Both the position numbers and the translations under genes were made by a program. From Betaproteobacteria bacterium (GTDB lineage: Bacteria > Pseudomonadota > Gammaproteobacteria > Burkholderiales > Burkholderiaceae_C), in NCBI GenBank assembly GCA_009919175.1, contig RGCL01000026.1, positions 1 to 34,938 of the forward strand: a stretch of 34,938 nucleotides of DNA, given 5' to 3'. Below are positions 14,797 to 22,073 of this stretch, piece by piece. How positions within the stretch are numbered: the stretch's first letter is position 1; each line of letters begins with the position of its first letter. The notes under the pieces were generated by a model, which was not told the origin of the DNA, did no database searches, and was given only the letters and a program-made list of their open reading frames with translations.

Positions 14797-16014
14797 TCAG
14801 CTGAACTTGGGCTTGGGGAAGATGGGCTTGATGGCCGCGAACTCGTTGGGCCAAACCACATCGATGTCGGTCTTGCTGGCTTGCAGCAACGCAGCGCGAC
14901 CACCCTGGTTTTGGCCATTGACGAACTTGGTCGGGCCATAGGGCATGAAGTGATCGGACCAGGTGCTGGTTTCCAGGGCAGCGATGACTTTCTCCTTGTC
15001 TGCCGACTTGGCGCGCTCGATGGCGTCCACATAGCACTTGACCGCGTTGTAGCCGCAGTAGACCTCGAAGGTGAAGAGGCCGCCTTTGGCTTCCACTGCC
15101 TTGCGCATCTCTTGAGCCTTGGCACTCTTGGGGTTGTACCAGTGGTTGAAGTCCATCATGTACTGGGCCACTTCGGGCTGCTCTTTGACCAGCTTGTAGT
15201 TGAAGCCGCCGCCAAGCACAGAGAAGATGCCCGCGAGGTCTACCTTCTGCTGATGCAGGGTGCGAGCCAACAGGACGTATTCGTTTTGGTAGTTGCTGAT
15301 GATCACCAAGTCGGGCTTGAGCGACTTGATGCGCAAAACCAAGTTGGAGAAGTCGCGCGTGGGCGTGGCGTGCTTGAGCACATCCTTGACTTCCATGCCA
15401 ATGCCATCGATCTTGCTTTGCAAGAGCTTGGCGGTGCTGGTGCCGAATTCGGAATCTTCGTGAACCAGGACCACGCTCTTGGCAATGCCACCCGCGGATT
15501 TGTTCAGCTCGGCCAAACCAGCGAAGGCGTCGTCCACGCACTTGCCGTTGCCGGGTGCGAGGCGGAACACGTTCTTGAGGCCGCGGTTGGTGATGGCGTC
15601 AGACACGCCCACGTCGATCATGAAGGGGGTGTTGTACTTGGCCGCTGCTTGCGTGGCGGGCAAGGCAATGGCGCTGGAGAAGCAGCCCACGTAGGCCGAC
15701 ACGCCTTCTTGGTGCAAACGCTCGACTTCGGACACGCCCACTTCAGGACGGGATTGCGAGTCACCCAACACATCCATCAACTTGGCGCCGCCCAGGGCCT
15801 TGATGCCACCGGCAGCATTGATCTCGTTGATCGCCATTTGGCAGCCCATGCGGCCCTGGCCACCGCTGTAAGCCAGTGCGCCACTGACCGGGTGGATGAG
15901 GCCCATCTTGATGGGTGCGGGTTGCGCGAGCAACAAGCCGGGCGCGCCCAGCGCGGTGGCAGCGGCGCCCGCTTGCAAAACCAGTCGACGGGAAATGCGT
16001 GTCTGTGACGTCAT
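14797..16014 (-). CDS. ABC transporter substrate-binding protein (Peripla_BP_6, LivK-like)
   Basis: A 405-residue periplasmic binding protein of the branched-chain amino acid/amide family. Residues 1-30 form an export signal with a twin-arginine-like SRRLVLQAG motif, a hydrophobic stretch and a likely cleavage near LLLAQ. The mature start PIKMGLIHPVSGALAYSGGQ is the ligand-binding first strand. GAGG precedes the ATG by about 8 nt. It is the first gene of the 13-gene operon and lies 39 nt from the inverted repeat at 16053-16074. The ligand is not known; LivK relatives outside amino acid uptake bind aromatic acids, urea, amides and short acids. Confidence 0.93.
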   Translation of the reverse strand: MTSQTRISRRLVLQAGAAATALGAPGLLLAQPAPIKMGLIHPVSGALAYSGGQGRMGCQMAINEINAAGGIKALGGAKLMDVLGDSQSRPEVGVSEVERLHQEGVSAYVGCFSSAIALPATQAAAKYNTPFMIDVGVSDAITNRGLKNVFRLAPGNGKCVDDAFAGLAELNKSAGGIAKSVVLVHEDSEFGTSTAKLLQSKIDGIGMEVKDVLKHATPTRDFSNLVLRIKSLKPDLVIISNYQNEYVLLARTLHQQKVDLAGIFSVLGGGFNYKLVKEQPEVAQYMMDFNHWYNPKSAKAQEMRKAVEAKGGLFTFEVYCGYNAVKCYVDAIERAKSADKEKVIAALETSTWSDHFMPYGPTKFVNGQNQGGRAALLQASKTDIDVVWPNEFAAIKPIFPKPKFS

Positions 16015-16052
16015 GGTAAGTCCTCAATGAAGGAGTTGAAGAATGGGATTAA

Positions 16053-16074
16053 ATTGTTCTATTGATAGAACAAT
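16053..16074. promoter_or_regulatory. Operator-like perfect inverted repeat in the divergent promoter region
   Basis: ATTGTTCTAT (16053-16062) and ATAGAACAAT (16065-16074) are perfect 10-bp arms separated by TG. The site lies between the divergent binding-protein gene (start 16014) and PuuE-like hydrolase gene (start about 16135), so it can control both. On the minus strand it touches a TTTAAT hexamer (16053-16048) that could be a -10 box. A near copy occurs at 25246-25269. The likely ligand is the GntR/UTRA protein of the operon (inference). Confidence 0.75.
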
Positions 16075-16093
16075 AGGGCTGACTGTGCAATCA

Positions 16094-16110
16094 TTGACTC
16101 AGGAAGTCAA
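16094..16110. promoter_or_regulatory. Second inverted repeat upstream of the plus-strand hydrolase
   Basis: TTGACT (16094-16099) and AGTCAA (16105-16110) form 6-bp arms around a 5-nt spacer. GGGG (16111-16114) and CCCC (16120-16123) follow immediately. TTGACT also resembles a -35 box on the plus strand, but no convincing -10 follows at normal spacing. It may be an extra regulator site. Confidence 0.35.
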
Positions 16111-16134
16111 GGGGTAATTCCCCAGAAGGGTGAT

Positions 16135-17043
16135 TTGGCTCTCAAGATGGACCACGCTCATTACCGCTACAGCGCGATGCCCTTTCGCAATGAGGGGCTT
16201 TTGCCGCCTGGATTGAATCTTTTCGTCGTGCTCTACCTTGAGCACTGGGATTTCCAGTCGCCCGAGGGCAGCTTGCGCGACCCTCGCTTTGTGGGCGAGT
16301 TTGGCAGCTTCAATCCCGACTACCGCAGCTGGACCCAGCGCGAATACGGACTTCGCATCGGTGTCTTTCGCATCATCGAAGCCCTGCAACGCCATGGCAT
16401 CACCCCGGCCGTGGCCGCCAACCGGCTGGTGCTGCCGCGTGTGCCCACCGCCATCGAGGCCTTGCGCCAACTCGGTTCGCAGTGGCTGGGCCATGGGCTG
16501 GCGGCCACGCGCATCATGCATTCGCGCATGCCCGAGCAGGAACAACGCGAACACATCGAGTCTTCGAGCTCAGCCTTGCAAGAGCAGCTGGGTCACAAGC
16601 CCCTGGGCTGGGTGAGCCAGGACTGGGGGACCAGTGTGGACACCTGGCGCTTGCTGGCGCAAGCCGGCTTTCGCTACACCCTAGACTGGGGCAATGACGA
16701 CCAGGCCTACTGGATGCAACCCTGGGGTGAAGGGCAACCCCGGCTGCTCGCGCTGCCCCTGTCGAGCGAATGGGACGATGTGCAAGCCCAGTGGATGCGA
16801 CACCTCGAACCCAAAGACCATGCCCAGGCCATCTTGCACGCAGCGCAGCGCCTGGCGGCCGAAAGCCAGGCCAAAGGCCAAGGGGTGACCATGGGCTTGG
16901 GGCTTCACCCATGGGTGTGGGGCATGCCCAGCCGAATCACCCACCTGCACCAGCTGCTTGGCGCACTGCACGGCATCGACGGCGCGAACTTCACCACCCC
17001 CGACACGCTCTATCAACATTGCGCCCAAGCGCACACCGCCTGA
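16135..17043 (+). CDS. Polysaccharide deacetylase-superfamily protein, PuuE/cyclic-imidase-like (copy 1, divergent)
   Basis: A protein of about 302 residues of the NodB/PuuE fold. It shares landmarks with the three other copies in the island: REYGLRIGVFRIIEALQRHGI, QWLGHGLAATRIMHSRM and LHPWVWGMPSRI. PuuE-type members hydrolyse cyclic amides such as allantoin, and a Pseudomonas imidase of this family opens cyclic imides. No signal peptide is seen, so a cytoplasmic hydrolase is expected rather than a cell-wall deacetylase. AAGGG lies 4 nt before a TTG at 16135; the ATG at 16147 is the alternative start. It precedes the broken MmgE/PrpD gene by 10 bp. This is the most divergent of the four copies. 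Confidence 0.8.
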   Translation: MALKMDHAHYRYSAMPFRNEGLLPPGLNLFVVLYLEHWDFQSPEGSLRDPRFVGEFGSFNPDYRSWTQREYGLRIGVFRIIEALQRHGITPAVAANRLVLPRVPTAIEALRQLGSQWLGHGLAATRIMHSRMPEQEQREHIESSSSALQEQLGHKPLGWVSQDWGTSVDTWRLLAQAGFRYTLDWGNDDQAYWMQPWGEGQPRLLALPLSSEWDDVQAQWMRHLEPKDHAQAILHAAQRLAAESQAKGQGVTMGLGLHPWVWGMPSRITHLHQLLGALHGIDGANFTTPDTLYQHCAQAHTA

Positions 17044-17053
17044 AAGCCTGACC

Positions 17054-18315
17054 ATGAACTACCTCGATACCTTGAGTGCCTTTGCCGCTGAACTCGATGT
17101 GCGACAACTCGATGCAGCGCATCAAGAGCAACTCGGCTGGATCCTGGCCGACACCCTGGCCGCCATGGTGGCCGGCTCGGCTGAGCCTGAGTTGCAAGCC
17201 CTGGCCAAACGGCAGGCCAGCGTGCCGGTCGCCACCCTGGTGGGGCTGGGTCAGCGCACCACCGCCGAAGCGGCCGCCTTCATCAACGGCACAGCGGGCA
17301 CCTTCCTGGAAATGGACGAAGGCAACCGCTTCTCTCGCGGTCACCCTGCGGTTCATGTGATCCCCGCCGCGTTGGCCCTGTGCGAACAAGCTCAAGCCCA
17401 GGCCGAGGACTTTCTGGCTGCGGTGGTCGTGGGCTACGAGGTGGGCTCTCGCCTGGGCGCGGCCGCGCAATTGCGCGGGGCCATGCACCCGCATGGCACC
17501 TGGGGCACGATGGGCGCAGCCGCTGCCTGCGCACGCGCAAACCGCCAAAGCGCCCAAGCCATGCGCGAGGTCATCAATGTGGCGTCGTCGCTCACCACTG
17601 CCACCTCCAAACAAACCATGCTCGAAGGTGGCCTTGTGCGCAACACCTATGCCGGTCTGAGCAACCGCAACGGTTTGCTCGCACTGGAGCTGGTGGCCTG
17701 CGGCTTCAATGGCGAGCGCGATGGACCAGGCTCCTTGCTGGGTCACATCGTTTCAGAGCGGTTTGATCCGCCAGCCGTGATTCAGGACCTGGGGCAGGAC
17801 TGGCACTTCATGCACAACTACTTCAAGCTGCATTCCTGCTGCCGCTACAACCACGGCACGCTGGATGCGCTGGACCACCTCGCTGCCGATCAAGGCTTGC
17901 CCCAGGCCGAGGAGATCGAATCCATCGCCGTCCACACCTATCACCTGGCAGCCGAGCTCAACAACCCCTTGCCCGCCAACACCCTGGCGGCCAAGTTCTC
18001 GGTGCCGCGCAAAAGGTGAGCGTGAGCCACGACCCCGCCATGAGCCAACGCCTGCCGCACGAGCGGCCAGCGCGCGTGGCCATCCACCTCAAGAATGGCC
18101 GCGTGCTGCACGCCGAGGCCGGGGTCAACCGGGGCGACGATGCCAGCCCCTATACCCGTGCAGAGTTGCGCAGCAAATTCATGGACCTCACCAGCCGCAT
18201 CTGGCCCACGGCGCATGGCCAAGCCATGCTCGAGGCGACGCTGGGCATGGCGCAACTCAAGGTGCCTTTCTCCCAGTGGCTGGCTTTGCTCACCCGCCCT
18301 GCGCAAGCGGCCTGA
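17054..18315 (+). pseudogene. MmgE/PrpD family protein, internally deleted and frameshifted
   Basis: The MmgE/PrpD family comprises 2-methylcitrate dehydratase and related enzymes of about 450 residues. The first frame (17054-18019, 321 residues) carries the helical domain, including INGTAGTFLEMDEG, HPHGTWGTMGAAAA and FKLHSCCRYNHGTLDAL, then stops soon after LAAKFSVP. Homology resumes in another frame at about 18004 (AAQKVSVSHDPAMSQRLP) and runs to 18315. From memory of the family, roughly 35 residues between these points are missing. A deletion of about 100 bp that also broke the frame explains this. A GTG at 18016 overlaps the stop, so the C-terminal piece could still be translated. Assembly error is the alternative. 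Confidence 0.75.
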
Positions 18316-18322
18316 GCAGCCC

Positions 18323-18342
18323 GCCCAAGCCAGGGGCTGGGC
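18323..18342. terminator. Hairpin between the convergent MmgE/PrpD pseudogene and SnoaL-like gene
   Basis: GCCCA (18323-18327) and GCC (18329-18331) pair with GGC (18335-18337) and TGGGC (18338-18342), with one bulged A and a 3-nt loop. It lies in the 36-bp gap between convergent genes. No T-tract is present, so this is only a candidate bidirectional terminator. Confidence 0.35.
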
Positions 18343-18351
18343 AGCGCGCAC

Positions 18352-18744
18352 TCAGCTCAGTGAGTTGTCCGCGCTCATGTAGACAAAGACTTCGCAAAAG
18401 AGGCCATGGCGCAGCGCAAAGAAGTTGCAGTTGTTCTTGTGCAGCACCTGCCCGTCGTGCGTGGTGTTCTTGACGAGAAAGCGGCTGGCCACCCGCTGGT
18501 TGGTCACGTCAAAGACATGGTCAAAGTCCCCATGCCAGACCTGCGCATAGCGCGCATGCAGGCGCTCGAACATGCCGCGCATGGCCTCGTCGCGGCCACG
18601 GTAGGACACGCCGTGGTTGGCGATGCAAAAGTGCGCGTCTGGCGTGAAGCAAGCCAGGGTGGCGGGCACGTCCTTGCTGTCCACGGCGGAGAAATAACGC
18701 TCCACCAGGGCCTGAAGCTGGGCTGCGTCAAGGGGTTGGCTCAT
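18352..18744 (-). CDS. SnoaL-like/NTF2-fold protein
   Basis: A 130-residue cone-shaped NTF2-fold protein. The typical N-terminal helix and loop ALVERYFSAVDSKDVPATLACFTPDAHFCI, the RGRDEAMRGMFERL helix and the closing beta-sheet are recognisable. Members are small isomerases, cyclases, dehydratases or noncatalytic binding proteins, so a function cannot be given. The ATG overlaps the PhyH-like stop by 4 bp, and the gene closes the five-gene operon that starts at 21975. A role on the dioxygenase product is possible but inferred only from position. Confidence 0.82.
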   Translation of the reverse strand: MSQPLDAAQLQALVERYFSAVDSKDVPATLACFTPDAHFCIANHGVSYRGRDEAMRGMFERLHARYAQVWHGDFDHVFDVTNQRVASRFLVKNTTHDGQVLHKNNCNFFALRHGLFCEVFVYMSADNSLS

Positions 18745-19601
18745 GGGTTGGCCTTTGCGGTGGGGTGTGAAGCGGGGGCGGCGGCGCCCTGAAAGCCGGC
18801 GTCCTGCAATGCCCTGAACAAAGCCAAGGCCTCGCGATGGCGCGCATGCGCTTGGGGCGAGAGGGGTTCAACCAGGCGCTGCTCTTCGACAAAGTGCCCG
18901 TGACTCTTGCCACGCACGCACAAGGCCGATGGCTTCAATGCCCCCACCGGCCGCACATGCGCGGGGATGTAGCTGATGGCATAGCCCAGGCGGCGGTCGT
19001 TGGTGGTGTTGCCTGAGGAGGCATGCACCAGGTCGGTGTGGTGCAAGGACATCTGACCCGCAGCGACGGGCATGAATTCGCCCTGGGCATCGTCGAACAG
19101 GCCACTGATGCCCTGGCCACGCCGAATCATGTTCATGGGCTCGGGCTGGTCATCGTGCGCATAAGCCCCCCAGCGGTGACTGCCTGGCAAGGCCTGCATG
19201 CAGCCAGCCGCCACGCTGGCATCGGACAAGGCCACCCAGGCGGTGACATGCTCGTGTGGGTGCAGATAAAAGTAGGTGCTGTCCTGGTGCCAACGCACGT
19301 AAGCCGGCGTGTGGGCTTCCTTGACGAACAAGGTGGAGTGATAGACCAGGATGTCTGGACCAATCACATCTTCGACCGCATCGAGGATGGCCGGGTGATG
19401 GACCAGTTGATCCGCCCAATTGAAGAGCAAATAGCTTTTGGACTTTTCAGGAAAATCGATAAGCGCCCCGCGCTCGCACTCCCAGTCTTCGAGCTCCGAG
19501 CGGTGGTCGCGCACCTCTTGCGCACTGAGCACGTCGATGGGGTAGACAAAGCCCTGGGTCTCGTAGGCCTTGACTTGCTCGGGTGTGAGGCGTTTGGGCA
19601 T
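18741..19601 (-). CDS. Phytanoyl-CoA dioxygenase (PhyH) family Fe(II)/2-oxoglutarate oxygenase
   Basis: A 286-residue nonheme iron oxygenase. The facial triad is visible as H105 and D107 (RWHQDSTYFY) and H193 (HTDLVHASSGN); an arginine following in NDRR would bind 2-oxoglutarate. PhyH-family enzymes hydroxylate a wide range of small molecules. An in-frame GTG exists at 19607, but the ATG at 19601 has GGAGAG five bases upstream and is preferred. It starts 24 bp after the racemase-like gene and overlaps the SnoaL-like gene by 4 bp. It could hydroxylate an alkyl side chain or ring carbon of the pathway substrate. Confidence 0.88.
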   Translation of the reverse strand: MPKRLTPEQVKAYETQGFVYPIDVLSAQEVRDHRSELEDWECERGALIDFPEKSKSYLLFNWADQLVHHPAILDAVEDVIGPDILVYHSTLFVKEAHTPAYVRWHQDSTYFYLHPHEHVTAWVALSDASVAAGCMQALPGSHRWGAYAHDDQPEPMNMIRRGQGISGLFDDAQGEFMPVAAGQMSLHHTDLVHASSGNTTNDRRLGYAISYIPAHVRPVGALKPSALCVRGKSHGHFVEEQRLVEPLSPQAHARHREALALFRALQDAGFQGAAAPASHPTAKANP

Positions 19602-19625
19602 GGTCACTCTCCATGAAGCAAGGGC

Positions 19626-20411
19626 TCAGGGCGAGCCCACCGACCGCTGTGCGGCGTCCATCATGGCCTGGAGCATCTCCAGGCGCGGATGCATGGGCTT
19701 GGGGTAAGCCTGACGGCTTTGCGTCAAACCCAGACCCAAGGCCGACTCCACCAGCTTGTAGCTCAACGGGCCGGGGTTGATGATGGGCACGGGCAAGCGC
19801 GAAGACAACCACGCATGGGATTGATGCATGGTGGTCGAGCCCAGGATCAGAACATCGGCACCGTCCTCCTCGATGGCCTTGCGTGCGGCTTGCTCCAGCA
19901 AAGGAAAGACTTCTTCCTGTTTGCCCGAGAGCAAAGCTTGGTTGTCGGGTGGCACTTCGATGGAGCGCACCGAGGCACATTTGTGATGCATGCCCAGTTC
20001 GTCGAGCGCCTTTTGATACAGCGGCATCCAGCGTTTGGCCATGGTCAGCACCGAAAAGCGATTGCCCAGCATCAGGGCGGTGAGCATGGCGGCTTTGCCC
20101 GGCCCAAACACCGGGATGTCGAGCACCGAGCGCAAGGCTGCAACGCCCGAGTCACTCATTGTGTCGATGCACACCGCCGAGAAGCCCTCGTCCTGGGCTT
20201 TGCAGCCCGCTTCAAAGTTGGCTGCGTCGGCCAGCACAAAGTCATGGTGGCTGGCGTAATTCACCGGTCCGGCTTTGACCGCGCGAAACTCAAAATGCAA
20301 GTGCGGGGACACATCGATGGACTCGAGTTGCTCGCGCCGCAAGGCCAGGTTCTCTGGCGACATGGCAAAGGGCACGATGACCAGCACGCGGTGGGTCTTG
20401 GGCGATGTCAT
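19626..20411 (-). CDS. Asp/Glu/hydantoin racemase-superfamily protein lacking both canonical cysteines
   Basis: A 261-residue protein of the Asp/Glu racemase fold, which includes hydantoin racemase, maleate isomerase and arylmalonate decarboxylase. The two half-domain motifs are recognisable as VCIDTMSDSGVAALRSVLDIPV and DVLILGSTTM. By my alignment from memory, the positions normally held by the catalytic cysteines are Thr84 and Ser192. A two-cysteine racemisation is therefore unlikely, and another isomerisation, decarboxylation or binding role is possible. It overlaps the cysteine hydrolase gene by 4 bp. A hydantoin or amide pathway partner is inferred from context. Confidence 0.8.
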   Translation of the reverse strand: MTSPKTHRVLVIVPFAMSPENLALRREQLESIDVSPHLHFEFRAVKAGPVNYASHHDFVLADAANFEAGCKAQDEGFSAVCIDTMSDSGVAALRSVLDIPVFGPGKAAMLTALMLGNRFSVLTMAKRWMPLYQKALDELGMHHKCASVRSIEVPPDNQALLSGKQEEVFPLLEQAARKAIEEDGADVLILGSTTMHQSHAWLSSRLPVPIINPGPLSYKLVESALGLGLTQSRQAYPKPMHPRLEMLQAMMDAAQRSVGSP

Positions 20412-21082
20412 GCGGCCTCCTGCAGTTCAGCACGGGCTTGCTGGGTCGAGGTCACCCGGCCAAAGAGGCGCTGAAAGTTGCGCATGGTCACATGGTGCAA
20501 CTCTTCAAAAGTGGTGCCGCAAGCATCTTCCACCAGCGTGACCTGATAGCCCCGGTCCGCTGCCTCGCGGGCCGTGGTCTCCACACACATGTTGGTGGAC
20601 ACGCCCACCATGTAGAGCTGATCCACACCCAGGCCGCGCAAGAGGCTGTCGATGGCCGTGGACGCAAACGCGCCCACCGTGGTCTTGCGCAACACATGCT
20701 CGCCCGCGATGGGCTTGAGCTCGGCGAGGATCTCGTGCTCGGGGCTGCCCAGGTGGTTGTTGCAGCTCGAGAGGAGCTTGCGCATGTGGCGGGGCGCGTC
20801 GCTGGCATCGGGCAAAGCCGAGCCCAGGGTGACGTGCAGCACGGGACGCTTCAACTGGTGAAAGTGCGAGCGCAAGGCAATGATGTTGGGCAGCACCGTG
20901 TCCTCGATGCGCGCAAAGCGGTAGTCGCCCACGCTGGAGCCTTTTTCCTTGAGGGATCTGCCCAGGGCGCCCTGGCGCGACCCCGTGGCGTATTGCATGT
21001 CGATGATGACCAGCGCAGCGCTGGCGGCATCGATCATTGGCTCGCTCATGTAATCGCGGATGTAGTCTTGGCTCGCGCTCAT
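20408..21082 (-). CDS. Isochorismatase-family cysteine hydrolase (copy 1)
   Basis: A 224-residue cysteine amidohydrolase-like protein. The Asp-Lys-Cys triad is intact as D28 (LVIIDMQYA), K133 (LRKTTVGAF) and C166 (VSTNMCVETTAREA). Family members include nicotinamidase, ureidoacrylate and maleamate amidases and true isochorismatases. The Asp/Glu-racemase and PuuE-like neighbours favour an amide or carbamoyl substrate. The frame is open to 21148, but the ATG at 21082 overlaps the preceding hydrolase stop by 4 bp and fits family length. It could hydrolyse the half-amide made by the PuuE-like enzyme encoded just upstream. Confidence 0.87.
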   Translation of the reverse strand: MSASQDYIRDYMSEPMIDAASAALVIIDMQYATGSRQGALGRSLKEKGSSVGDYRFARIEDTVLPNIIALRSHFHQLKRPVLHVTLGSALPDASDAPRHMRKLLSSCNNHLGSPEHEILAELKPIAGEHVLRKTTVGAFASTAIDSLLRGLGVDQLYMVGVSTNMCVETTAREAADRGYQVTLVEDACGTTFEELHHVTMRNFQRLFGRVTSTQQARAELQEAA

Positions 21083-21975
21083 GCCTGCTCCTCTAGGTGA
21101 TGTTGTTGTGTGTACCAGTCCACGATGTCCGATCCCTTGGCAAACCACACCTTGGGGTGACTCGCGATGTAGGTGAGGGCATCGCTCAAGGCCTGGATGC
21201 GGTGGGGCTGACCCATGATGAAGGGATGGACAGCGATGTTCATCACCCGCCCATGTTCAGCGCCTTCGGCATACAGGACATCGAACTCGTCGCGGATCTT
21301 TTGCGCAAAGTCTTGCGCCTCCTGCCCGCGTCGCCAGGCAATGCTGTCGTTGATTTCCATGGAGTAGGGCAACGAGACCAGCGAGCCCTGGCGCACCCGC
21401 ACGGGTGTGGGCTGGTCATCGTGATAGAGGTCACACAAATAGGAGATGCCGCTTTCGGCCACCAGGTCTGGCGTGAGCAAGGTGTTGGAAGCCGCTGGCG
21501 AAAACCAGCCCTTGAGCCGCTGGCCCGTGTGGCGCACATGGATCTCCTGGCAGGCGGCGATGGCCTCGCGTTCTTCTTGCTCGCTGATGTTCCAGTGATA
21601 GCGGGTGTTGTAGAGGCCGTGGGACATGAATTCCCATTGCCGCTCGATCATGGCCTGCGCCAGCTCGGGGTAGAGGTCCAACACCGACAAAGACAGCGAT
21701 ACGGTGATGGGCACGGCCAGGCGGTCAAACAAGTCCATGAGCCGCCACACGCCCACGCGGTTGCCATAGTCGCGCAAGCCATAGCCCAGGATGTCGGGAT
21801 GGGGCGTGCGCGGCCACGGGTCACGCACCCGGACGAGCTCAGGCAGGTATTCGTAATGCTCGATGTTGGGAGCGATCCAGACCGCAACATGGGCGCCGCC
21901 CGGCCACTTCAGGGGTTTGCGATCGGGCAAGGCCGAATAGGCGATGCGCTCGGATCCCGCGATGTGCGTGTTCAT
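21079..21975 (-). CDS. Polysaccharide deacetylase-superfamily protein, PuuE/cyclic-imidase-like (copy 2)
   Basis: A 298-residue NodB-fold protein without signal peptide. Landmarks are the first strand AVWIAPNIEHYEYLP, RDYGNRVGVWRLMDLFDR, WEFMSHGLYNTRYHW with the conserved His, a DLYHDDQPTPV segment and AVHPFIMGQPHRI. PuuE-like enzymes open cyclic amides such as allantoin or imides. It is the first gene of an operon continuing with a cysteine hydrolase, which suggests ring opening followed by amide hydrolysis. The ATG at 21975 is preceded by AAGGG with 7-nt spacing. The 98-bp gap to the divergent tautomerase-NTF2 gene holds the inverted repeat at 22032-22060. Confidence 0.85.
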   Translation of the reverse strand: MNTHIAGSERIAYSALPDRKPLKWPGGAHVAVWIAPNIEHYEYLPELVRVRDPWPRTPHPDILGYGLRDYGNRVGVWRLMDLFDRLAVPITVSLSLSVLDLYPELAQAMIERQWEFMSHGLYNTRYHWNISEQEEREAIAACQEIHVRHTGQRLKGWFSPAASNTLLTPDLVAESGISYLCDLYHDDQPTPVRVRQGSLVSLPYSMEINDSIAWRRGQEAQDFAQKIRDEFDVLYAEGAEHGRVMNIAVHPFIMGQPHRIQALSDALTYIASHPKVWFAKGSDIVDWYTQQHHLEEQA

Positions 21976-22031
21976 GATGCAGCCCTTCTTGCACCCGCGC
22001 GACAAGCCCGCACGCGCGGCGCCAACGCTGG

Positions 22032-22060
22032 TGCACAATGAATTGCAGGTTCATTGCACA
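22032..22060. promoter_or_regulatory. Inverted repeat between divergent hydrolase and tautomerase-NTF2 genes
   Basis: CAATGAA (22036-22042) and TTCATTG (22050-22056) are perfect 7-bp arms around a 7-nt spacer. TG and CA pair again two bases further out (22032-22033 with 22059-22060). It lies directly before the AGGAG ribosome site of the tautomerase-NTF2 gene and 57 nt from the divergent start at 21975. It does not match the ATAGAACAA operators, so a different regulator may bind. Confidence 0.45.
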
Positions 22061-22073
22061 CAGGAGTTTGACC

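Noticed and set aside
14746-16008. 420-residue plus-strand open frame
   Set aside because: It is antisense to the substrate-binding protein, which has a clear signal peptide and family motifs. The shadow frame has none.
22038-22073. Upstream start for the tautomerase-NTF2 protein
   Set aside because: It would bury Pro2, which must be N-terminal for tautomerase chemistry, and lacks the AGGAG placed before 22074.
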